From contig JBFKAV010000047.1 of NCBI GenBank assembly GCA_041621405.1, positions 1 to 20,523 on the forward strand: a DNA stretch of 20,523 nt, read 5' to 3'. Made by a program: the position numbers and the translations under genes. The first letter of the stretch is position 1, and each line of letters opens with the position of its first letter. The notes under the pieces are model-generated. The model made no database searches, was not told the origin of the DNA, and saw only the letters and a list, made by a program, of their open reading frames with translations. This DNA is from JBFKAV01 sp041621405. Its GTDB lineage: Bacteria > Pseudomonadota > Alphaproteobacteria > Rhodobacterales > Rhodobacteraceae. Of this stretch, positions 6,911-13,527 are shown in pieces.

Positions 6911-8007
6911 TGGCGGACCCGCACCTCGTCATCGCCGCGGGCGGCACCGGCGGGCACATGTTCCCGGCCCAGGCGCTGGCCGAGGCGATGGTGCGCAAGG
7001 GCTGGCGGGTGACCCTGTCGACCGACGCCCGGGGCGCGCGCTATGCCGGCGGCTTTCCCCACGTGGTTGAGGTTCGGAAGATCGGCTCGGCCACCTTCGC
7101 CCGCGGCGGCCTGGCGGCGAAGGCGCTGGTGCCGTTCCGGATCGCCGGCGGGGTGGTCGCCGCGGTGGCCGGGATGCTGCGCGACCGCCCGACCGTGGTG
7201 GTGGGCTTCGGCGGGTACCCCTCGATCCCGGCGCTGGCGGCGGCGACGCTGCTGCGCCTGCCGAGTATGATCCACGAGCAGAACGGCGTACTGGGCCGGG
7301 TCAACCGGCTCTTCGCGACCCGGGTCGATGCCTTCGCCTGCGGCACCTGGCCGACCGAGCTGCCGGACGGCGTGAACGCGACCCATACCGGCAACCCGGT
7401 GCGGCAGACGGTGCTGGAGCGCGCCGGCGCCCCCTACATCCCGCCCGGCGACTACCCGCTGAGCCTCGTCGTGATCGGCGGCAGCCAGGGCGCGCGGATT
7501 CTCTCCGACGTGGTGCCGGCGGCAGTGGCGCGGCTCTCCGACAAGGTGAAGGCCCGCCTCCGCGTCGCGCACCAGGCCCGCAAGGAGGACGTAAGCCGCG
7601 TGCTGGCGGCCTATGAGGCCGCCGCGGTGCCGGCCGAGGTGAAGACCTTCTTCGACGACGTGCCGCGGCGGTTCTCCGAGGCGCAGCTGGTGATCGCCCG
7701 CGCCGGCGCCTCGACAGTGGCCGACCTCACGGTGATCGGCCGGCCGGCGATCCTGATCCCCTACGCGGCGGCGATCCGCGACGAGCAGACGGCGAACGCG
7801 CGCGCGCTGGTCGAGGCCGAGGCGGCAATCCTGGTGCCTGAATCGGCGCTTGAACCCGAGGCGCTGGCGAAGCAGATAGGGCTTATCTTCCGCAGTCCGA
7901 AGGCGGCCGAGCGGATGGCTGCGGCCGCCGCCGAGCTGGGCAAGACGGACGCGACCGAGCGCCTGGTCGAAATGGTGGAAGAGCTGGCGCAGGGAGAAGC
8001 GCGATGA
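6910..8007 (+). CDS. murG: MurG, UDP-GlcNAc:lipid I N-acetylglucosaminyltransferase
   Basis: Peripheral inner-membrane GT28 enzyme that adds GlcNAc to lipid I to make lipid II, the substrate of FtsW. The protein is 365 aa, normal length. The N-terminal GGTGGH loop is at residues 11-16, followed by VVGFGGYPSIPAL and MIHEQNGVLGRVNR. The C-terminal UDP-GlcNAc-binding half has IGGSQGARI, ARAGASTVADL and the RDEQTANA motif. The start overlaps the ftsW stop (TGATG) and the end overlaps murC (ATGA), so the three are translationally coupled. The open frame extends upstream through ftsW, but that part is a shadow. Confidence 0.97.
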   Translation: MADPHLVIAAGGTGGHMFPAQALAEAMVRKGWRVTLSTDARGARYAGGFPHVVEVRKIGSATFARGGLAAKALVPFRIAGGVVAAVAGMLRDRPTVVVGFGGYPSIPALAAATLLRLPSMIHEQNGVLGRVNRLFATRVDAFACGTWPTELPDGVNATHTGNPVRQTVLERAGAPYIPPGDYPLSLVVIGGSQGARILSDVVPAAVARLSDKVKARLRVAHQARKEDVSRVLAAYEAAAVPAEVKTFFDDVPRRFSEAQLVIARAGASTVADLTVIGRPAILIPYAAAIRDEQTANARALVEAEAAILVPESALEPEALAKQIGLIFRSPKAAERMAAAAAELGKTDATERLVEMVEELAQGEAR

Positions 8008-9419
8008 ACGCGACCAAGCTTCCGCACGAGATGGGGCCGGTCCACTTCGTGGGCATCGGCGGCATCGGCATGTCGGGCATCGCCGAGGTGTTGCTCAACA
8101 TCGGCTACCGGGTGCAGGGCTCGGATTCGAAGCGCTCGAAGATCACCGATCGGCTGGAGAAGCTCGGCGCCGAGATCTTCGAGGGGCAGCGGGCCGCGAA
8201 CCTGAAGGACGCCGAGGTGGTGGTGATCTCCTCGGCGATCAAGCGCGGGAACCCTGAGCTCGAGGAGGCGCGCCGCCGCAAGCTGCCGGTGGTGCGGCGG
8301 GCCGAGATGCTGGCCGAGCTGATGCGGCTGAGGTCCAACGTCGCCGTCGCCGGCACCCACGGCAAGACCACGACGACGACGCTGGTGGCGACGCTGCTCG
8401 ACAAGGGCGGCTTCGACCCGACGGTGGTCAATGGCGGCGTGATCCACGCCTACGGCTCGAACGCGCGGGTCGGGCAGGGCGAGTGGATGGTGGTCGAGGC
8501 CGACGAATCGGACGGCACCTTCAACCGGCTGCCGGCCACCATCGCCATCGTCACCAACATCGACCCCGAGCACATGGAGCACTGGGGCACGATCGAGGCC
8601 CTGCGCGAGGGCTTCCACCAGTTCGTCTCGAACATCCCGTTCTACGGGCTCGCGGTGCTGTGCACCGATCACCCCGAGGTGCAGGCGCTGGTCGGGCGGA
8701 TCACCGACCGGCGGATCGTAACCTTCGGCTTCAACACCCAGGCCGACGTGCGCGCGACCAACCTCCGCTACGCGAAGGGCGTGGCGCATTTCGACATCCA
8801 GCTGCAGGCTGAGGACCGGGTGATCGAGGGCTGCACCCTGCCGATGCCGGGCGACCACAACGTCTCGAACGCGCTCGCCGCGGTGGCGGTGGCGCGGCAT
8901 CTCGGCATGAAGCTCGCCGAGATCCGCGAAGCGCTGGCGTCCTTCGGCGGCGTCAACCGGCGCTTCACCAAGGTGGGCGAGGTCGGCGGCGTCACCATCA
9001 TCGACGACTACGGGCACCACCCGGTCGAGATCGCGGCCGTGCTGAAGGCCGCGCGGCAGGCGGTGGGCGATACCCCCGACGCGCGCGTGATCGCTGTGCA
9101 CCAGCCGCATCGCTACACCCGCCTCTCGAGCCTATTCGAGCAGTTCTGCACCTGCTTCCACGAGGCCGACGTGGTGGCGATCGCCGAGGTCTACGCCGCC
9201 GGCGAGGACCCGATCCCCGGCGCCTCGCGCGACGACCTGGTGCAGGGGCTTGTTGCCCACGGCCACCGCCACGCCCGCGCGCTCGTCTCGGAGGACGATC
9301 TCGAGCGGCTGGTGAGAGAGCAGGCGCGGCCCGGCGACATCGTCGTCTGCCTCGGCGCCGGCACGATCTCGACCTGGGCCCAGAACCTGCCGGACCGGCT
9401 CCGGGGCGCGGCGGCGTGA
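8004..9419 (+). CDS. murC: MurC, UDP-N-acetylmuramate--L-alanine ligase
   Basis: Cytosolic ATP-dependent Mur ligase of 471 aa that adds L-Ala to UDP-MurNAc. The three Mur domains are readable: the N-terminal UDP-binding GIGGIGMSGIAE, the ATPase P-loop GTHGKTTTTTL (from residue 117) with EADESDGTF and NIDPEHMEHWG, and the C-terminal domain with DDYGHHPVEIAAVL and HQPHRYTR. The start overlaps murG by 4 bases (ATGA) with an AGGGAG ribosome site in the murG end. It is followed by an unusual 145-base spacer before the next gene. Confidence 0.98.
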   Translation: MNATKLPHEMGPVHFVGIGGIGMSGIAEVLLNIGYRVQGSDSKRSKITDRLEKLGAEIFEGQRAANLKDAEVVVISSAIKRGNPELEEARRRKLPVVRRAEMLAELMRLRSNVAVAGTHGKTTTTTLVATLLDKGGFDPTVVNGGVIHAYGSNARVGQGEWMVVEADESDGTFNRLPATIAIVTNIDPEHMEHWGTIEALREGFHQFVSNIPFYGLAVLCTDHPEVQALVGRITDRRIVTFGFNTQADVRATNLRYAKGVAHFDIQLQAEDRVIEGCTLPMPGDHNVSNALAAVAVARHLGMKLAEIREALASFGGVNRRFTKVGEVGGVTIIDDYGHHPVEIAAVLKAARQAVGDTPDARVIAVHQPHRYTRLSSLFEQFCTCFHEADVVAIAEVYAAGEDPIPGASRDDLVQGLVAHGHRHARALVSEDDLERLVREQARPGDIVVCLGAGTISTWAQNLPDRLRGAAA

Positions 9420-9425
9420 CCGCCG

Positions 9426-9479
9426 GGGCGGAGTGCCCCGCGACCGGGCGGCGCATCCCGCTCATTTCGCACTCCGCCC
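9426..9479 (+). other. Large stem-loop in the murC-DUF2484 spacer
   Basis: A perfect 11-base inverted repeat (GGGCGGAGTGC at 9426-9436, GCACTCCGCCC at 9469-9479) encloses 32 bases that can form a smaller inner CGGG/CCCG hairpin. It begins six bases after the murC stop, with no T-tract behind it. A second palindromic decamer, GGCGGCGCCG, occurs twice further on (9514-9523 and 9541-9550). It could be an RNA processing or attenuation element, or a small mobile palindrome; its role is unknown. Confidence 0.65.
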
Positions 9480-9564
9480 ATGGCGTCGGGGCCGAGACGA
9501 TGGGTCACCGGGCGGCGGCGCCGAACAGGAATGGCTCGCCGGCGGCGCCGGGGTTGGGGCCGTC

Positions 9565-9825
9565 ATGAGCCTCTCGCTGATCCTCGCCTGCCTCTGGGCG
9601 CTGGCGGCCACGGCGGTCGCCATCCTTCCGATGCGGCTGCAATTCCCGCCGGGCATCGTTCTTTTGTTGACCGCGCCGCTGCTGATTGCTTTTCTAGGTT
9701 ACGAGCACGGGGTGATCGTGGCGCTGCTAGGGGTCGCTGGGTTCGTCTCGATGTTCCGCCGCCCGCTGGGGTATCTGGCGCGAATGGCGCTGCGGCGGAG
9801 GCGCAAGGGGAAGGGTAACGAATGA
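9565..9825 (+). CDS. Small membrane protein, DUF2484-like (first of tandem pair)
   Basis: 86-aa protein with three hydrophobic stretches: SLSLILACLWALAATAVAIL, an IVLLLTAPLLIAFLGY region, and VIVALLGVAGFVSMF. It ends in a very basic tail (RRRRKGKG) that should lie in the cytoplasm. I recognise it as DUF2484, an uncharacterised family found in this position in Rhodobacteraceae dcw clusters. It is clearly related to the next gene: both share S-L-I-x-A-C-L-W near the start, a central L-x-x-Y-x-x-G, and R-x-P-x-x-Y-L-A-R near the end. The ATG at 9565 is chosen because the frame upstream (GTG at 9433) has poor third-position GC and crosses a palindrome. Function unknown; a role in envelope synthesis is inferred only from location. 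Confidence 0.82.
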   Translation: MSLSLILACLWALAATAVAILPMRLQFPPGIVLLLTAPLLIAFLGYEHGVIVALLGVAGFVSMFRRPLGYLARMALRRRRKGKGNE

Positions 9826-10076
9826 CCGGCTCGCTGATCGCAGCCTGTCTCTGGGTGGTGGTGGCGCATGTGATCGCGCTCACGCCCTCGCGGGACTACC
9901 ATTGGCGCGCGGCCTACGGGCTGATCGCGGCGGGGATCCCGATCCTCGGCTGGGTGACATACCAGAACGGGCCCGTGGTCGGGCTCGTGGCCCTGGCCGC
10001 CGGCGCCTCGGTGCTGCGCTGGCCGGTGCGGTACCTGGCGCGCTGGGTCGGCCGCCGGATCACCCCGGGCGAGTAG
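9822..10076 (+). CDS. Small membrane protein, DUF2484-like (second of tandem pair)
   Basis: 84-aa protein with three hydrophobic segments (SLIAACLWVVVAHVIAL, YGLIAAGIPILGWVTY, VVGLVALAAGASVL) and a basic C-terminus (RYLARWVGRRI). It is paralogous to the preceding gene and overlaps it by 4 bases (ATGA), indicating coupled synthesis and perhaps a heteromeric complex. The first segment has His and Ser/Arg near its end (VAHVIALTPSRDYHW) where the paralogue has Met/Arg. murB follows after 51 bases. No enzymatic motif is visible and the function is unknown. Confidence 0.82.
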   Translation: MTGSLIAACLWVVVAHVIALTPSRDYHWRAAYGLIAAGIPILGWVTYQNGPVVGLVALAAGASVLRWPVRYLARWVGRRITPGE

Positions 10077-10127
10077 GGCCGGGCTTTCCCGCGCCGCCCG
10101 GCTCGGCTATCAGGGCAGGGCCGAGAC

Positions 10128-11063
10128 ATGACGACAACGCTTTCCCTCCCCCCCGTGCGCGGCACGCTGACGCCGGACCGGCCCCTGGCCGATCTGACCT
10201 GGCTCCGCGTCGGCGGGCCGGCGGACTGGCTCTTTCAGCCGGCCGACGAGGCCGACCTCCGCGATTTCCTCGCCGCGCTCGACCCGAAGGTTGCGGTCTT
10301 CCCGATGGGCGTGGGATCGAACCTGATCGTGCGCGACGGCGGCATCCGCGCCGTGGTGATCCGCCTCGGGCGCGGCTTCAACGGGATCGCGGTCGCGGGC
10401 AACCGGGCGACGGCCGGGGCGGCGGCGCTCGACGCGCACGTGGCCCGCAAGGCCGCCGAGGCGGGGGTGGACCTCGGCTTCCTGCGCACCATCCCCGGGG
10501 CCATCGGCGGCGCGGTCAGGATGAACGCCGGCTGCTACGGCGCATACGTCGCCGACCACCTGGTCTCGGCCCGGGCGGTGACGCGCGGCGGCGAGGCGGT
10601 GACGTTGACGCCTGCCGAGCTGAACTTCGGCTACCGCCATGCCGAGCTGCCCGAGGGCTGGGTGCTGGTGGAGGCAGCGTTCGAGGCGGCGCCGGATGAG
10701 CCGGCGGCGATCATGGCGCGGATGGAGGAGCAGCTGGCCAGGCGCGACGCCTCGCAGCCGGTGAAGGAGCGCTCGGCGGGCTCCACGTTCCGCAACCCGG
10801 CGGGATATTCCTCGACCGGGCGGGCCGACGACAGCCACGAGCTCAAGGCCTGGAAGGTGATCGACGAGGCCGGCATGCGCGGCGCCCGGCGCGGCGGCGC
10901 GGTGATGAGCGAGAAGCACCCGAACTTCCTGGTCAATGCCGGCGGCGCGACGGCGGCCGATCTCGAGGGGCTGGGCGAGGAGGTCCGGAAAAAGGTTTTG
11001 CAACACTCCGGCATCTTGCTAGAGTGGGAAATCATGAGGGTCGGCCAACCGGCCCCGGAATAA
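10128..11063 (+). CDS. murB: MurB, UDP-N-acetylenolpyruvoylglucosamine reductase
   Basis: Cytosolic FAD enzyme of 311 aa that reduces UDP-GlcNAc-enolpyruvate to UDP-MurNAc, with NADPH. The FAD domain is seen as RVGGPADWLFQP, GVGSNLIVRDGGI and LGFLRTIPGAIGGAVRMNAGCYG. The catalytic Ser is in ERSAGSTFRNP (S219), and the C-terminal SEKHPNFLVNAGGATAADL plus the LLEWEI Glu complete the active site. The layout is that of the short, type II-like MurB common in alphaproteobacteria. Only a weak ribosome site (AGGGCCGAG) precedes the ATG. It stands 51 bases after the DUF2484 pair and 63 bases before ddl. Confidence 0.97.
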   Translation: MTTTLSLPPVRGTLTPDRPLADLTWLRVGGPADWLFQPADEADLRDFLAALDPKVAVFPMGVGSNLIVRDGGIRAVVIRLGRGFNGIAVAGNRATAGAAALDAHVARKAAEAGVDLGFLRTIPGAIGGAVRMNAGCYGAYVADHLVSARAVTRGGEAVTLTPAELNFGYRHAELPEGWVLVEAAFEAAPDEPAAIMARMEEQLARRDASQPVKERSAGSTFRNPAGYSSTGRADDSHELKAWKVIDEAGMRGARRGGAVMSEKHPNFLVNAGGATAADLEGLGEEVRKKVLQHSGILLEWEIMRVGQPAPE

Positions 11064-11069
11064 CGAAAA

Positions 11070-11115
11070 ACCGGGGAAATCCCCGGGCAACAGAGTACCG
11101 GGGAAGAACCCGGGC
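11070..11115 (+). repeat. Tandem GC hairpins in the murB-ddl spacer
   Basis: Two 19-base near-identical units (11070-11088 and 11097-11115; 16 of 19 bases match, period 27) each fold into a hairpin: CCGGGG-AAAT-CCCCGG (11071-11086) and CCGGG-GAAGAA-CCCGG (11098-11113). The second ends about 13 bases before the GTG of ddl, next to its ribosome site, so it could modulate ddl translation or protect the mRNA. No T-tract follows, so ordinary termination is unlikely. Confidence 0.65.
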
Positions 11116-11126
11116 TTGAGGCAGAT

Positions 11127-12050
11127 GTGGCGGGCAGGTCGAGCAGGACAAGCCTCCACGTGGCGGTACTGATGGGCGGCCCCTCGGTCGAGCGCGAGGT
11201 GTCGCTCTCCTCGGGGCGTGAATGCGCCCGGGCGCTGCGTGACGCGGGCTACGAGGTGAGCGAGGTCGATGCCGGCCTCGACCTCGCGGAGCGTCTGCGC
11301 GCGCTTTCCCCCGATGTCGCCTTCAACGCGCTCCACGGCCGATGGGGCGAGGACGGCTGCGTGCAGGGGATGCTCGAGTGGCTGCGCATCCCCTACACCC
11401 ATTCCGGCGTGCTGGCCTCGGCGCTGGCGATGGACAAGACCCGCACCAAGGACGTCTACCGCGCCGCCGGGCTGCCGGTGGTGGAGAGCCTCCTCGCCGG
11501 CCGCGACGAAGTGCGCGCGGGTCACGTGATGGACCCTCCCTACGTGGTCAAGCCCAACAACGAGGGCTCCTCGGTCGGGGTCTACATCGTGCGCGAGGCG
11601 GCGAACGCGCCGCCGGATCTTTCCGACGACCTGCCCGAGGTGGTGATGGTCGAGGCCTATGCGCCGGGCCGCGAGCTCACGGTCACGGTGATGGGCGAGC
11701 GGGCGCTGACGGTCACCGACATCCTGACCGAAGGCTGGTACGACTACGATGCGAAATACGCTCCCGGCGGCTCGCGGCACGTGGTGCCGGCCGAGGTGCC
11801 GGGGGAGGTCTACGAGGCCTGCCTCGATTTCGCGCGCCGCGCCCATGGCGCGCTTGGCTGCCGGGGGGTGAGCCGGACCGATTTCCGCTGGGACGAGGCC
11901 GGGGGCCTCGGCGGGCTGGTCCTTCTGGAAACCAATACCCAACCCGGAATGACGCCGACCTCGCTCGCTCCCGAGCAGGCGGCGCATCTTGGCATCTCGT
12001 TCCCGGAGCTCTGCCGCTGGATCGTGGAGGACGCCTCGTGCAACAGATAG
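11127..12050 (+). CDS. ddl: D-alanine--D-alanine ligase
   Basis: Cytosolic ATP-grasp ligase of 307 aa making D-Ala-D-Ala for MurF. Family motifs are complete: VLMGGPSVEREVSLSSG, ALHGRWGEDGCVQGMLEWLRIPYTHSGVLASALAMDK, VVKPNNEGSSVGVYIV (ATP-grasp), YDYDAKYAPGGSRH (omega-loop region), RTDFRWDE and the metal/phosphate site LLETNTQPGMTPTSL. The start is a GTG at 11127 preceded by TTGAGGC; an ATG two bases upstream is in another frame. The 3' end carries a GGAGG site for the next small ORF. Confidence 0.97.
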   Translation: MAGRSSRTSLHVAVLMGGPSVEREVSLSSGRECARALRDAGYEVSEVDAGLDLAERLRALSPDVAFNALHGRWGEDGCVQGMLEWLRIPYTHSGVLASALAMDKTRTKDVYRAAGLPVVESLLAGRDEVRAGHVMDPPYVVKPNNEGSSVGVYIVREAANAPPDLSDDLPEVVMVEAYAPGRELTVTVMGERALTVTDILTEGWYDYDAKYAPGGSRHVVPAEVPGEVYEACLDFARRAHGALGCRGVSRTDFRWDEAGGLGGLVLLETNTQPGMTPTSLAPEQAAHLGISFPELCRWIVEDASCNR

Positions 12051-12247
12051 TCCGCCGCCTGCGCCCCGCGCCAGGCCTGGCGCATGGCTTCAAGGAGCCG
12101 CTTCCAACCTACCTTCTGTTCGCCCCCGGGCTCGGGGTCGAGGACCGGGCGCCGAAGCCTGCGCCCGCGCCCGCGCCCGCGAAGCACCGCCACCGCCGGC
12201 GGACTTCGGTGCTCCTGTTCCTGGAGAAGGTGCTGTGCCCGACCTGA
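12038..12247 (+). CDS. Probable small gene between ddl and ftsQ (69 aa), unknown
   Basis: A GTG-initiated ORF reading VQQIVRRLRPAPGLAHG... and ending ...RRRTSVLLFLEKVLCPT. Support: GGAGG (12026-12030) lies 7 bases before the GTG; it overlaps the end of ddl by 13 bases; its stop (12245-12247) overlaps the probable GTG start of ftsQ (12235). Third codon positions are about 85% G/C by my count, while the ftsQ frame over the same bases is clearly lower. The protein is basic, with an APAPAPA run (three GCGCCC repeats at 12161-12178), a KHRHRRR cluster and a short hydrophobic, perhaps amphipathic C-terminus. I do not recognise a family. The alternative is that it only serves as a translation-coupling leader for ftsQ. 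Confidence 0.55.
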   Translation: MQQIVRRLRPAPGLAHGFKEPLPTYLLFAPGLGVEDRAPKPAPAPAPAKHRHRRRTSVLLFLEKVLCPT

Positions 12248-13527
12248 CCCGCCGCTTCCGGACCGAGCCGCCCCTCACCGCCGCACCGCTTCGGGCGGGG
12301 CCGCGGGCCGAGCTGCCGATGACCGCAGCCCGCGCGCCAGCGCCGGCCGCGCCAGCATCTCCGGCAGGGCCGCCGCAGCCCAGGTCTTCGCCCCAGGCCT
12401 CCGCCTGGCCGGAGGCGCCGGCGCCGCGCGAGGCGTTGCCGGCGGCGACCCGCGTCAGGGCCGAGGCCGAAACGCCGAAGTCCTCGCATGCCGCGATCTT
12501 CCGCACCTCGCGGTCGCAGGAGCCCGATCCGGCGCTGGAGCCGGTCATGCCGGAGCCGGCGACCGCGACCCGGCCGGCCCGACCCGCGGCCCCCGCCCGT
12601 CGCCCTGCGGCGGAGCCGAAGACGCTGGTGCGCCCCGAGGCCATCGCCAATTCGCTGCGCCGGGCGCCGCGGCCGCGCGATCCCGCGCCGTCGCGGCTCA
12701 GCTATCGGATCAACCGGCTCTGGCTCACCCCCTTCTACCGGGCCATGTTCCGCGTCGGCCTGCCCGCCTTCGCGCTCGCCTTCGGCGTCGGCGTCTACCT
12801 CTCCGACGAGGGCCGCCGGCAGGCGCTGACCGACCAGGGCGCGGCGCTGATCCGGCAGGTGCAGGAGCGCCCCGAGTTCCTGGTCAACCTGATGGCGATC
12901 GAGGGCGCCTCGCCGGCGATGGGCGAGGCGATCCGTGTCGCCCTGCCGGTCGATTTCCCGGTCAGCTCGTTCGACCTCGATCTCGAGGCGATGCGGGCGC
13001 GGGTGGCCGGGCTCGACGCCGTGGCCTCGGCAGAACTGCGCATCCGCCCCGGCGGGATCCTCGAGGTTGAGGTGGTCGAGAGGGTGCCGGCGGTGCTATG
13101 GCGCACCCCCGATGGCCTCGTCCTGCTCGACGCGACCGGCCACCGGGTGGCGGCCGCCGCCAGCCGGCTCGAGCGCCCCGACCTGCCGGTCATTGCCGGC
13201 GAGGGCGCGGAGGCCGCGGTGCCCGAGGCGCTGGCGCTCATCGAGGCGGCGCGGCCGGTGGCGGCGCGGCTCCGCGGCCTGGTGCGCATGGGCGAGCGGC
13301 GCTGGGACGTGGTGCTCGACAGCGGCCAGCGCATCCTCCTGCCGGAGACGGACGCGGTCGCTGCGCTGGAGCGGGTGATGGCGCTCGCCGAGGCCGAGGA
13401 CATGCTCGAGCGCGACGTCACCGTGATCGACATGAGATACGGGGCGCGGCCGACGCTGCGCCTTTCCCCCCGAGCGCTCGACGCATTGCGCGGGCGCGAA
13501 GTCGAAACTGGAGCGAGCAACGGATGA
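12235..13527 (+). CDS. ftsQ: FtsQ, divisome protein with an unusually long N-terminal extension
   Basis: Bitopic inner-membrane divisome protein that links the FtsA/FtsZ side to septal synthesis (the FtsQLB complex). From the GTG at 12235 it is 430 aa: a Pro/Ala/Arg-rich, probably disordered cytoplasmic region (1-150), RDPAPSRLSYRINRLWLTPFYRAMF, one membrane helix (about 172-188), a POTRA domain (about 213-285, ending ELRIRPGGILEVEVVERVPAVLWR) and the beta domain (RMGERRWDVVLDSGQRILLPE). Usual alphaproteobacterial FtsQ is near 300 aa. The GTG has GGAGAAGG (12223-12230) just before it, and third positions are about 88% G/C from here on, supporting this start. Alternatives are ATG 12319 (402 aa) and ATG 12547 with its own GGAG (326 aa, closest to the usual length). 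ftsA overlaps its stop by 4 bases. Confidence 0.9.
   Translation: MPDLTRRFRTEPPLTAAPLRAGPRAELPMTAARAPAPAAPASPAGPPQPRSSPQASAWPEAPAPREALPAATRVRAEAETPKSSHAAIFRTSRSQEPDPALEPVMPEPATATRPARPAAPARRPAAEPKTLVRPEAIANSLRRAPRPRDPAPSRLSYRINRLWLTPFYRAMFRVGLPAFALAFGVGVYLSDEGRRQALTDQGAALIRQVQERPEFLVNLMAIEGASPAMGEAIRVALPVDFPVSSFDLDLEAMRARVAGLDAVASAELRIRPGGILEVEVVERVPAVLWRTPDGLVLLDATGHRVAAAASRLERPDLPVIAGEGAEAAVPEALALIEAARPVAARLRGLVRMGERRWDVVLDSGQRILLPETDAVAALERVMALAEAEDMLERDVTVIDMRYGARPTLRLSPRALDALRGREVETGASNG

Noticed and set aside
9433..9564. N-terminal extension of the first DUF2484 protein from a GTG at 9433
   Set aside because: Crosses the 11-bp inverted repeat, has poorer third-position GC, and would put a hydrophilic leader ahead of the conserved start.
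12161..12178. Three GCGCCC repeats as a phase-variable tract
   Set aside because: Only three 6-base units, in frame with three amino-acid pairs; slippage would not shift the frame, so no switching is expected.
11989..12234. Upstream extension of the ftsQ frame back into ddl
   Set aside because: Third codon positions are clearly less GC-rich here than after 12235, and the 69-codon ORF is the better coding frame.
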